From contig CAYPAX010000087.1 of the NCBI GenBank assembly GCA_964408735.1, positions 1 through 18,909 of the forward strand: 18,909 bases of DNA. The letters are read 5' to 3'. The DNA comes from UBA7887 sp964408735. Its GTDB lineage: Bacteria > Pseudomonadota > Alphaproteobacteria > UBA7887. Both the position numbers and the translations under genes were made by a program. Every line of letters begins with the position of its first letter. The first letter of the stretch is position 1. This document shows, piece by piece, positions 1-7,053 of this stretch. A model generated the notes under the pieces. That model saw only the letters and a list, made by a program, of their open reading frames with translations, was not told the DNA's origin and ran no database searches.

Positions 1-2
1 TT

Positions 3-1106
3 AACGGCATCAAGGTTCTCGAATTCGGCGGCACCATCCCGGTGTCGCTGGCAACATTGGTGCTGGCCGAGGCCGGTGCCGACGTGGTCAAGGTCGAAGC
101 GCCTGGCGGCGAGCCGCTGCGTTCGCGAGAGCCGAAGCTCGGCGAGGAAGGGCTCGAATTCGCCTTGCTCAACCGTGGCAAACGCAGCGTGGTCGTCGAT
201 TTCACGGATGCGGAAGCGGTGGCCGCTCTGGTCAAGCAAATCGCCGAGACCGATGTCATCGTCGAAGGCCTGCGCCCCGGGCGGCTCGAGGAAGTGGGAC
301 TGGGCTATGAAGCCGCGAAGGCGGTCAATCCCGCCATCATCTACTGCTCCCTGACCGGTTGGGGACAGAGCGGCCCGCGGGCCGGCGAATATGGCGAGGA
401 TCTGAACTATCTCGGCATGACCGGGCTGCTGCGCCTTGCCGGCGATGCCGCAGGCAGGCCGACGCTGCCCCTCGGGGGTCTCGCCCATTGGGTGGGTGGT
501 GCCATGCCGGGGGTCATCAATATCCTTTTCGCCTTGCGCCAGCGCGAACAAGCCGGCGAAGGCTGTTATCTCGACATTGCCGTCTGCGACAGCCTCTTCG
601 GGCCGGCCTATTGGGCGATAGGCCGGGCCGAGGCCAGCGGTCACTGGCCGACCCCGGGCGGCGAGACCCTGACAGGCGGCTCGCCCCGCTACCGCATCTA
701 TCCCACCGCCGACGGCGAATATGTCGCCGTGGCAGCCCTCGACGATCGCCATTGGGAAAACTTGTGCGAGCGACTGGATCTGGACGAAAGCCTGCGCGAC
801 GACAGGCGCGACCCCGAGGCGACGCACCGGGCTCTAGCAGCACTCATCGCCGCAAAGCCTGCCCGCCATTGGCGTGATACCTTCGAGAATCGCACATTGT
901 GCGCGTCGGTCATCAACGATCTGCAGCACGCCATGTCCGATCCGCAGTTCCGCGGCCGCGGCCTCTTCCGCCGCAAGGTGGGCGCCGACGGTCAAACGGT
1001 AACCGCCGCCGCCGTGCCTGTGGCGGAGCCATTTCGCGACGACCAAACGGTGGTTCCCGCCCCCGGTGTCGGTGCCGATCAGGCCGCGCTGGACGAAGAC
1101 AGCTGA
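3..1106 (+). CDS. Family III CoA-transferase / racemase (CaiB/BaiF type), 5'-partial
   Basis: The reading frame is already open at the left edge of the window: N-G-I-K-V-L-E-F-G-G is the usual start of CaiB/BaiF proteins, so only a few N-terminal codons are missing. The internal GTG at 42 is not the real start. Family III enzymes move CoA between acyl groups, or racemise 2-methylacyl-CoAs, in the cytoplasm. Family landmarks are G-A-D-V-V-K-V-E (CoA-binding Rossmann half), L-N-R-G-K-R-S, C-S-L-T-G-W-G-Q-S-G-P and the C-terminal D-G-E-Y-V-A-V-A block. About 367 residues are visible, close to the usual 380-400. Oddity: where the family normally has its catalytic Asp (G-D-F-G-G-G-S-M in racemases) this protein reads A-H-W-V-G-G-A-M, with His at codon 486-488. 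The acyl substrate cannot be read from sequence. Confidence 0.9.
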   Translation, partial: NGIKVLEFGGTIPVSLATLVLAEAGADVVKVEAPGGEPLRSREPKLGEEGLEFALLNRGKRSVVVDFTDAEAVAALVKQIAETDVIVEGLRPGRLEEVGLGYEAAKAVNPAIIYCSLTGWGQSGPRAGEYGEDLNYLGMTGLLRLAGDAAGRPTLPLGGLAHWVGGAMPGVINILFALRQREQAGEGCYLDIAVCDSLFGPAYWAIGRAEASGHWPTPGGETLTGGSPRYRIYPTADGEYVAVAALDDRHWENLCERLDLDESLRDDRRDPEATHRALAALIAAKPARHWRDTFENRTLCASVINDLQHAMSDPQFRGRGLFRRKVGADGQTVTAAAVPVAEPFRDDQTVVPAPGVGADQAALDEDS

Positions 1107-1135
1107 GCCGGCGCAACACGCACGATTCCACGGAC

Positions 1136-1164
1136 TTTATTATTAGGGATATTCCTAGTATCAT
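1136..1164 (+). promoter_or_regulatory. Candidate promoter with palindrome in the spacer, upstream of the small exported protein
   Basis: TTTATT at 1136-1141 and TATCAT at 1159-1164 are 17 bases apart. The -10 box matches the sigma70 consensus at five of six positions; the -35 box is weak. A 14-base near-palindrome (TAGGGATATTCCTA, 1144-1157, one mismatched pair) fills the spacer, where a repressor or activator would bind. This is an AT-rich spot in GC-rich DNA. The promoter and operator roles are inferred from position only. Confidence 0.35.
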
Positions 1165-1205
1165 CGCAGATTGGCAATTCCAGCACGGCTGTGAAGGATC
1201 ATCCC

Positions 1206-1424
1206 ATGAAAACGCTTATTTCGGCTGCGCTCGCGACGGCCTTCCTGGTCGCCGGCTCTGCTACCGCAGATACCCAGATAACGGCTGCTCCGCAGGTGGT
1301 GGCACCTGCCGTCGACCGGGCGATTGCCGGTCAGACGAGCAAGCAAATTGCCGATGCCGTGGCGCAGGGCCAGGAGAAGGCGCGCGCGGGAGCGCCGGAG
1401 ACGCCACAGACCCCGGAACAATAG
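1206..1424 (+). CDS. Small exported protein of unknown function (72 aa)
   Basis: I do not recognise a family. The ATG at 1206 is preceded by AAGGA seven bases upstream, so it is preferred over the in-frame GTG at 1191. The protein opens with a good Sec signal peptide: M-K-T-L, a hydrophobic stretch of Ala, Leu and Val, then a likely signal peptidase site at A-T-A/D (after residue 21). The mature part is about 51 residues, rich in Ala, Gln and Pro, with one likely amphipathic helix (roughly R-A-I-A-G-Q-T-S-K-Q-I-A-D-A) and a Pro/Thr/Glu tail. It has no cysteines. It should be a small soluble periplasmic or secreted protein. It lies between an unrelated CoA-transferase and an outer-membrane barrel and may have its own promoter around 1136-1164. 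Confidence 0.7.
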   Translation: MKTLISAALATAFLVAGSATADTQITAAPQVVAPAVDRAIAGQTSKQIADAVAQGQEKARAGAPETPQTPEQ

Positions 1425-1666
1425 GGGCCAGAGGCGACTTTCGAGGGGTTGTGGCAATTCTGCAACAGAGCCAGTGGTAAGCTCGCCACGACAGAGGGCT
1501 AAGAGTCGGAATCATTTGACTGTTATGATGCGTATCAGGTAACAGAGTAGAGGGGCACTCGCGGCCTCGGACGACCGCCAGTTGCCGTTCGCTTGGCGGA
1601 AGCTATCTACAAACGGGTGCGTGTGGCCTGTGCGGCGGTGTTCGGAAAGGAACGAGGGTTCGATCA
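1425..1666. other. Intergenic region upstream of the autotransporter-like gene
   Basis: No convincing gene fits in these 242 bases. A short inverted repeat (CCGCCA 1575-1580, TGGCGG 1594-1599, 13-base loop) and an isolated TTGACT at 1516-1521 without a good -10 partner are visible. The promoter of the barrel gene probably lies here but cannot be placed. Confidence 0.4.
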
Positions 1667-2728
1667 ATGATGCGATTTACTCCGGTTTTGGCGGTGGCGG
1701 TGGCAGCGATTTTCGCGCAGCCGGCCTTCGCGGTAACAACCAATCCCACGAATACGACCGAGCAGGCGTCTACCGGCGCCACAAGCACGGCCATCGTGCG
1801 GACCACTTCGACCGCGACCACAGGCACGCTCGGCACTCGTGTCGGCGGGTTCCTGGCAGTGGATGTCGTGCATAACCAAGGCGGCGATACGGCTATGGTT
1901 GCTGCGCTGAACGACGAGATGGCCTTCGGCACGGGCATGTCGGCGGGCGGCGGCGATGGCCGCTTGGGCGTTTGGGTGTCCGGCGGTTGGACCGGGGTCG
2001 AAGACGATCTCGCCTCGACGGCCTATGACGGCGACGTCTTCAGCATGCTGTTCGGCGGCGACTACCAGTTCAACGACCGCTTCATCGCCGGCGTGGCCCT
2101 CGGATACGAATCGGCCGATATCGACACCACTTTCAACACCGGTAACGTGAGCTCGAACGGCTGGACCATCGCGCCTTATGCCGGCTACGTGCTCAACCGC
2201 TACTTCACCATGGACGTGAGCGCGGGTTACAGCTTCGTCGATTACGACCTGAGGCGGACCAACGCCCTCGGCACCACCGTCACGGGCGGCTTCGAATCCA
2301 ACCGCTGGTTCGTCTCCGGCGCCGTGAACGGCTATTACAGCGTCAACAAGATCCTGCTGACCGGCCGCCTCGGTTATTCCTACACGCGGGAATCCCAGGA
2401 TGCCTTCACCGAATCCGACACAACCATCAACGGCGATCGCGACATAACCGTTGGCAGCATTCGCGTTGGCGGCACGGTGGGCTACGACCTCGGCAAGGTG
2501 CAGCCCTATCTCACCACCACCTATGTCTATGACGCCCAGCTCACCAAGGTTCAGGTGGGTGCCGGTCAGGCCACGCCGGCCAACGACCGCTCCGGCGTCG
2601 ACTTCGGTGGCGGCCTGCGCTTCGCCCTCAGCGACCGGGTGAGCGGCGGCATCGAAGGCACCACCCACGTGGCCCGCGACAACTTCGACTCCACAAGTGT
2701 CTCCGGTAACTTGCGCATCAAGTTCTGA
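1667..2728 (+). CDS. Autotransporter-type outer-membrane beta-barrel protein without a passenger domain
   Basis: This is a 353-residue exported protein with a Sec signal peptide (residues 1-22, cleavage after A-F-A). A Thr/Ser-rich stretch follows (about 23-60), then a region of alternating polar and hydrophobic strands of about 260 residues resembling the autotransporter beta-domain (Pfam PF03797). Barrel-like strands include G-V-W-V-S-G-G-W, V-F-S-M-L-F-G-G-D-Y-Q-F, A-P-Y-A-G-Y-V-L-N-R-Y and V-Q-P-Y-L-T-T-T-Y. The chain ends in R-I-K-F, with the terminal Phe recognised by the Bam machinery. Classical autotransporters carry a passenger of hundreds of residues; here only the short Thr-rich linker precedes the barrel. 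It is therefore more likely a stand-alone porin- or adhesin-like barrel. Start: ATG 1667 (a second ATG follows at 1670), with GGAAAGGAACGAGGG upstream. The family call rests on strand pattern, so moderate. Confidence 0.8.
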   Translation: MMRFTPVLAVAVAAIFAQPAFAVTTNPTNTTEQASTGATSTAIVRTTSTATTGTLGTRVGGFLAVDVVHNQGGDTAMVAALNDEMAFGTGMSAGGGDGRLGVWVSGGWTGVEDDLASTAYDGDVFSMLFGGDYQFNDRFIAGVALGYESADIDTTFNTGNVSSNGWTIAPYAGYVLNRYFTMDVSAGYSFVDYDLRRTNALGTTVTGGFESNRWFVSGAVNGYYSVNKILLTGRLGYSYTRESQDAFTESDTTINGDRDITVGSIRVGGTVGYDLGKVQPYLTTTYVYDAQLTKVQVGAGQATPANDRSGVDFGGGLRFALSDRVSGGIEGTTHVARDNFDSTSVSGNLRIKF

Positions 2729-2735
2729 TCCGCGA

Positions 2736-3608
2736 GTGACACCCTCGTTCCGATACGGGGTCCGGCGGCAACGCCGGGCCTCGTTTCTATGTGTGCTGGT
2801 CGCCCTTATGAGCGCCTGTGCCGCACCGGGAACATTGCTCGAGGATGGCCGCTCCCGCGCCCTGAGATTGGCCGGCGAGGCAGGCTTCGAGACCGTCCGC
2901 GTACCTGCCGGAGCCTTCACCTTGTATAGCGCCTATAAGGGGCGCCGCAGCGCAGGCGGCAGGCTGGTGGTCTATATCGAGGGCGACGGCGAGGCCTGGA
3001 CCAACCGTTTCACCCTGTCGCCCGACCCGACGCCGCTCGACCCCACAGGCCTGCAGCTGGCGATACGCGACGACAGGCCGCTGGTGGTTTATCTCGCCCG
3101 GCCCTGCCAGTACGCCACGCGGCAGGATCCAGCACTTTGCCACCCGCGCTACTGGGCCTCGCGGCGCTTTGCGCCCGAAGTCATCGCGGCGACCAGTGCC
3201 GCTGTCGATCGCTACCGGGCCTTGCTTGGCGCCAGAGAAGTCGAGCTGGTGGGCTATTCAGGCGGCGGTGCCATCGCCGCATTGGTCGCCGCGGCGCGCG
3301 ATGACGTGGTGGCCTTAACCACGATAGTGGCGCCTCTCGACCACGCCGCCTGGACGGCGCACCACGATATTGCCGCCATGCCCGGCTCGCGCAACCCCTC
3401 CGACGCGGCGGCTGCCCTGGCGGACGTGCCGCAAGTACATCTGGTCGGTGGCGACGACGACGTGGTGCCAACACTTGTCGCCCGCTCCTATCTCGCGCGC
3501 CTGCCCGCCGGCAGCCCGGCCCGCCTGGTGGTGGTCGACGGCTTCGATCATACCTGCTGCTGGCAACGTGACTGGAAGAGCCTGCGCGCCCGCTATTCCC
3601 TGCCATGA
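2736..3608 (+). CDS. Lipoprotein alpha/beta hydrolase
   Basis: A 290-residue hydrolase probably anchored to a membrane by lipid. I chose the GTG at 2736 because it puts a compact signal peptide (R-R-Q-R-R-A-S-F-L, then V-L-V-A-L) directly before a lipobox-like M-S-A-C, with the lipid-bearing Cys at residue 28. A longer start at 2697 would overlap the previous gene and place the signal too far inside. Catalytic features: G-Y-S-G-G-G nucleophile elbow (Ser175), acidic cluster G-G-D-D-D-V-V-P (about 240-242) and D-G-F-D-H-T-C-C-W (His272). The block A-R-P-C-Q-Y, C-H-P-R-Y-W and R-R-F has a Cys pair that could form a disulfide, fitting a periplasmic location. The substrate is unknown; an esterase or lipase-like role is inference. 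The stop overlaps the next gene by 4 nt (ATGA), so the two are probably cotranslated. Confidence 0.8.
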   Translation: MTPSFRYGVRRQRRASFLCVLVALMSACAAPGTLLEDGRSRALRLAGEAGFETVRVPAGAFTLYSAYKGRRSAGGRLVVYIEGDGEAWTNRFTLSPDPTPLDPTGLQLAIRDDRPLVVYLARPCQYATRQDPALCHPRYWASRRFAPEVIAATSAAVDRYRALLGAREVELVGYSGGGAIAALVAAARDDVVALTTIVAPLDHAAWTAHHDIAAMPGSRNPSDAAAALADVPQVHLVGGDDDVVPTLVARSYLARLPAGSPARLVVVDGFDHTCCWQRDWKSLRARYSLP

Positions 3609-4390
3609 CGACCCCGACGCGGGCCGAGGCGGCCTGGGCCGCCTTGGCGGTTGCCTTGACGGCCGCCTATAGCGGTGCCTTCGCCCCCTGGCTCTGGCTG
3701 ACGGAACGCGTTCCTGCCGCAACGTTGAAGATGCTGCCGCCGGCATTGGCAGTGCTGCTTTTCGCCACAGCGGCGGCCCGTCTGACACGGCACATCCGGT
3801 CTCGACCGCGCAGCACCGTCGCCTGGCTGGTCGCGGCCGTGGCCTTGGCTCTGGCGGGCCTGCTCCTGGCCGACCCGGCATTCCCCGCCAAGCGGGTGCA
3901 CGTCTTCCAATACGCCTTGCTGGCCCTGGTGGTGCGCCGCGGGCTGGCCGGTCGTATCGGCGGCATGTCGCTGCTGGCCATGTCGGCTTTGGTCGCCGCA
4001 TTGCTGGGGGTGCACGACGAGCTTGTCCAGGGCATCCGGCCGGAGCGCTATTTCGGCCTCAGCGACATCCTGGTCAACAGCGTCTCCGCCCTTGCCGGCG
4101 CTTGCCTCGGCGCAGCATTCCCCCGTCCTGATAACCGCGCAGGCAACGTGGCGCCGCGCGCCTGGCTGGCCATCGGCCTGGCCCTGGCCGGCCTGGCCGC
4201 CCTGATCGTCGGGCTGGCGCAAGCGCCATTGCCACTATGGGCCTGGCTGCCGGCGCCGCTTTGCCTGGCCGCTTGGGCTTTGCTGGTGCCGCCGGGCCGG
4301 CGCTGGCCAGCCGCCGTTCCGGTCTGGCTGGCCTGTGGCGCGGTCGCCGAGCCCGCCATCGCACATCTGTCCGGCATGCCCTTCGCTTAG
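3605..4390 (+). CDS. VanZ-like integral membrane protein
   Basis: 261 residues with about seven hydrophobic segments. The centre carries the VanZ-family signature: K-R-V-H-V-F-Q-Y-A-L-L near residue 97, then H-D-E-L-V-Q-G-I-R-P-E-R and G-L-S-D-I-L-V-N-S at about 137-159. These resemble the D-E-x-x-Q ... R ... D-x-x-x-N pattern of VanZ proteins. VanZ is named for teicoplanin resistance in enterococci, but many family members have no known activity, and resistance should not be inferred here. The C-terminal third (after about 175) adds two or three more membrane helices. The start ATG overlaps the hydrolase stop (ATGA). The stop TAG (4388-4390) interleaves with the TAA stop of the convergent gene, so no terminator separates them. 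Confidence 0.8.
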   Translation: MTTPTRAEAAWAALAVALTAAYSGAFAPWLWLTERVPAATLKMLPPALAVLLFATAAARLTRHIRSRPRSTVAWLVAAVALALAGLLLADPAFPAKRVHVFQYALLALVVRRGLAGRIGGMSLLAMSALVAALLGVHDELVQGIRPERYFGLSDILVNSVSALAGACLGAAFPRPDNRAGNVAPRAWLAIGLALAGLAALIVGLAQAPLPLWAWLPAPLCLAAWALLVPPGRRWPAAVPVWLACGAVAEPAIAHLSGMPFA

Positions 4391-5103
4391 GCGCCGCGGT
4401 AGACGTAGCGCACCGACACCGCCTGCCGGTCGCGCATGGTGAAGGCGATCGCCGCCAGCAACAGGCTGACGGCGATAGTATCGAGACCGCCCTGCCAGGC
4501 CGTGACCAGCGCCTCGTTAGCAAAGCGGTCTTCGAGAGCCTCCGCAACAACCGCCGGCACCTGGCTTTCTGCGGCGGCAAACGCCAGCCCCGCCAGCCCG
4601 AAACTCGCCACCGCACCCGGCGAGCGCCGGGCCGAGGCGGCGATGCCGCCAAGCACGACGATCTCCAGGGGCAGCAGCCGGCTGAGCATGCCAAAGAGCT
4701 GCGGCGCCTCGGCGCCGAAGATAAGCGGTGCCAAGCCCGTCGCCCAGAGAGCATGCAACTGCGCCGCCTCTGCCAGCACCAACGCCGCAAGCACCACCGC
4801 AGCCAGCCGCCAGAAGAGGTCCGGTGCCCGGTCGGGCGGGTATGCGCTCAGCATGAGAGCGGCAAGCGCGCCGCCAGCGGCAAGCTTGACAAGGCTCCAG
4901 GCCCAGGGGGCGTTGGCGACTTGCCCCATGTCGAGGCTCGGCAGGGACGTGGCCAGATGCGCAGCGACGAAAGCGATATCGATCGCCAGCAGCACCAGCA
5001 GCAGGAGACGGCCGCGCAGCCGCGTCATGTAGATCGGGACCCGCGCCACCCGATAGAGGGGCAGCACTTCAAGCTCGCTGAGACCGGGTTGTTGGCTTGC
5101 CAT
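4387..5103 (-). CDS. Polytopic membrane protein of unknown function, third gene of the glycan operon
   Basis: 238 residues; I do not recognise the family. After a charged N-terminus (about 25 residues, ending in R-V-P-I-Y-M-T-R-L-R-G-R) there are roughly five or six hydrophobic helices rich in Ala and Leu. The C-terminus is short and basic (M-R-D-R-Q-A-V-S-V-R-Y-V-Y-R-G-A). No catalytic motif stands out. The ATG at 5103 follows immediately after the TAG stop of the O-antigen-ligase-like gene, so translation is almost certainly coupled, and the protein may work in the same surface-glycan process. That functional link is inference from position only. Confidence 0.75.
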   Translation of the reverse strand: MASQQPGLSELEVLPLYRVARVPIYMTRLRGRLLLLVLLAIDIAFVAAHLATSLPSLDMGQVANAPWAWSLVKLAAGGALAALMLSAYPPDRAPDLFWRLAAVVLAALVLAEAAQLHALWATGLAPLIFGAEAPQLFGMLSRLLPLEIVVLGGIAASARRSPGAVASFGLAGLAFAAAESQVPAVVAEALEDRFANEALVTAWQGGLDTIAVSLLLAAIAFTMRDRQAVSVRYVYRGA

Positions 5104-7053
5104 CTACTGCTCTGTCCCATGCCTTGGCGCCGAGCGAATCTGTTCGGCCAGGCCTGCATCGACGGCGATGCGCCGTTCCAGGCCGAGATCGAGCGCCTGT
5201 CGCATGCGCGCGAATCCGGCCGCGGCGGTCTCCGTGCCGCCCATCATGACCGCGCCCGAATACCATAGCCCGACCGGGGACTCGGCGTCATGGGCCAGCA
5301 GCAGCGCCGCGATCTCGGCCACCGGCTCTTCGTCACCTTGGCCGAAGGCCCAGCCCAGATAGGTCGCGGCCAAGTCATCGCGACCGGGTGCGCGCTCGAG
5401 AAAATGCCGCAAGCGCTGCTTCCAGCCGGTGGCCCGGGCGGCGGCCAACGGAGCAAGCGCCGGATCCGCAGCAAGCGCCAGCACCAATTCGCCCGTCACC
5501 AGCAGATCGGCAACGGCCAGGCGCAGGCTGGCGCCGCCGGCCAGGCGGTCGTCGCCAGCCGCGGCATAGCTTTCCAGTCTCGCCGCCATGGCCTCGGGCG
5601 CGGGCTCGCCCGTAGCCAGGGCATTCGCGACATCGACGGCGTGGCTGCGATAGAGCGTCGCCAGGTAGATGCCGCCGCGGCCATGATCGGCAAGCGGCGA
5701 GGCCAGAGGTGCAGCGCCGGCATCGCGATTGGCCATGGCTGCCCGCCAGGCCGGTTTCGCATCGCCGGCAACGACAATGGCTGCCGCGATGGAACCGGCC
5801 GCGACTGCCGCCATGGCCAGGGTCGCCGGCAAGCGAGGCGGGCGCCAGCGGACAGGTCCGGCAAGCGCGGCGGTGGCAAGGGCGATGAGGGGAACGGCAC
5901 CGGCGCCGGGCGCCCAGACCGCCAGCATGGCCGCGGCGACCACGCCGAGGACCGAGGCCTCGACCAGGTAGCGGCGGCGCGCGAAAAGCGGCAAAGCCGC
6001 CGCAAACGCCCAAGCCGTCAGCATTCCCGGCAGGCCTGCGGATAGGAGGCTTTCGGCCAGGAAATTATGGCTTTGGAAGTGCATTTGACCGTGTGTCGCG
6101 TCCCAGCTCGCACCGCCGGCGTCGGTCGGCGGTGCGATCAGGTCGATGGCATCGAGTGGCAAATGGGCGATCTGCCATTCCGCGTAATGCCCCCAACCGC
6201 CGCCGCCCAGGAGCAGGCCGGGACTGTCCGCCAGCGCCGCACCGACAACGCCCAGATGGAGCGCCCGGGACCACAGGCTGGTCTCGGCGAACTGCGCGCC
6301 GATCCACCACACCGCGGCGGTGACGACGAGCGGTGCCAAGATGGCCGCCGCCGCCGCCAACAGCCTCAGCCGGGCCGGGTTGGCGGCCATACGCCAGGCA
6401 ATCAGGCTCAGCGGCACCACCGCCAGCATCAGCAGTATGGCGCTGCGATTGCCCGACAGGACGATGACACCGCCGGCAAAGGCAACGATGGCAAGGCGCC
6501 AGACGGGCCGGCGCGGGGCAAGGGTGGCAAGCAGCAAAGGTGCCGCGAACAGGCCATAGAAGGCAACACTGTCGGCGAACATGAAAGGCGCGAAATCGTG
6601 CTCCCCGAGACCCGGCGCCATGCTGGCCGCTGTCAGGGTAACGGCGGCCAGCGCCACCCAGCCGACGGCACGCCGCAGCGCCGGCCGCCGCATGGCGACC
6701 ATGCCGGCCGCGATCAGAACGGCAAGATCGAGATGCCAGGCGATGCCTTGGCCGAATTCCGGCGTGCCCAGCCACGTCAGCCCCGGGAATGCCACCATGG
6801 GCAGCCAGATGCTGCTCCAGAGAGCCAATGCGAAGGGCAACAGCACCAGCGGCTGACCAAGGAAGCGGCTTGCGCGTGCGATTTCGAAGGCCAAGCCAAG
6901 TGCTGCCACCGCGGCCACGACGTGCAGGGCCGCCATGACAGGCTCTGCCGTGTACCACAGGCCTGTGTGAAATGGCGGCGCGGAGGCCGCGATCGTCAAG
7001 GGCGCGGCCAGCACCGCGCCGGCTATCAGCGCGGACCCTGCCCGGGCGATCAC
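5104..7053 (-). CDS. O-antigen ligase / polymerase-like membrane protein (Wzy/WaaL type) with helical C-terminal domain
   Basis: 649 residues from the GTG at 7053, which overlaps the upstream glycosyltransferase stop as GTGA. The frame stays open further upstream to 7329, but that part is antisense-free shadow inside the glycosyltransferase gene and has no membrane character. Residues 1-430 are polytopic. L-S-G-N-R-S-A (200-205) followed by a long hydrophobic stretch resembles the ligase-family S-x-S-R-x-A region. The large exported loop (about 250-335) has G-L-L-L-G-G-G-G-W-G and S-H-N-F-L-A-E-S-L (His329), matching the G-x-G and H-N motifs of this family. Residues 431-649 form a soluble Ala-rich helical region, possibly TPR-like, as in some PglL-type ligases. 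Such enzymes transfer or polymerise lipid-linked glycans at the periplasmic face of the inner membrane; the glycan is unknown. Confidence 0.8.
   Translation of the reverse strand: MIARAGSALIAGAVLAAPLTIAASAPPFHTGLWYTAEPVMAALHVVAAVAALGLAFEIARASRFLGQPLVLLPFALALWSSIWLPMVAFPGLTWLGTPEFGQGIAWHLDLAVLIAAGMVAMRRPALRRAVGWVALAAVTLTAASMAPGLGEHDFAPFMFADSVAFYGLFAAPLLLATLAPRRPVWRLAIVAFAGGVIVLSGNRSAILLMLAVVPLSLIAWRMAANPARLRLLAAAAAILAPLVVTAAVWWIGAQFAETSLWSRALHLGVVGAALADSPGLLLGGGGWGHYAEWQIAHLPLDAIDLIAPPTDAGGASWDATHGQMHFQSHNFLAESLLSAGLPGMLTAWAFAAALPLFARRRYLVEASVLGVVAAAMLAVWAPGAGAVPLIALATAALAGPVRWRPPRLPATLAMAAVAAGSIAAAIVVAGDAKPAWRAAMANRDAGAAPLASPLADHGRGGIYLATLYRSHAVDVANALATGEPAPEAMAARLESYAAAGDDRLAGGASLRLAVADLLVTGELVLALAADPALAPLAAARATGWKQRLRHFLERAPGRDDLAATYLGWAFGQGDEEPVAEIAALLLAHDAESPVGLWYSGAVMMGGTETAAAGFARMRQALDLGLERRIAVDAGLAEQIRSAPRHGTEQ

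Noticed and set aside
1575..1599. Inverted repeat CCGCCA/TGGCGG as a terminator
   Set aside because: The stem is only 6 bp with a 13-base loop and there is no T-run, so it may be chance in GC-rich DNA.
1664..2920. A 418-codon open frame on the minus strand
   Set aside because: It is antisense to the barrel gene, which has a signal peptide, strand pattern and C-terminal Phe; the minus-strand product shows no domain.
3605..4390. Glycopeptide-resistance gene
   Set aside because: VanZ-like proteins are widespread and mostly of unknown function; no vanHAX-type or other resistance genes are present.
4237..5268. A 343-codon open frame on the plus strand
   Set aside because: It overlaps the VanZ-like gene in another frame and two minus-strand membrane genes; the translation is charged and featureless.
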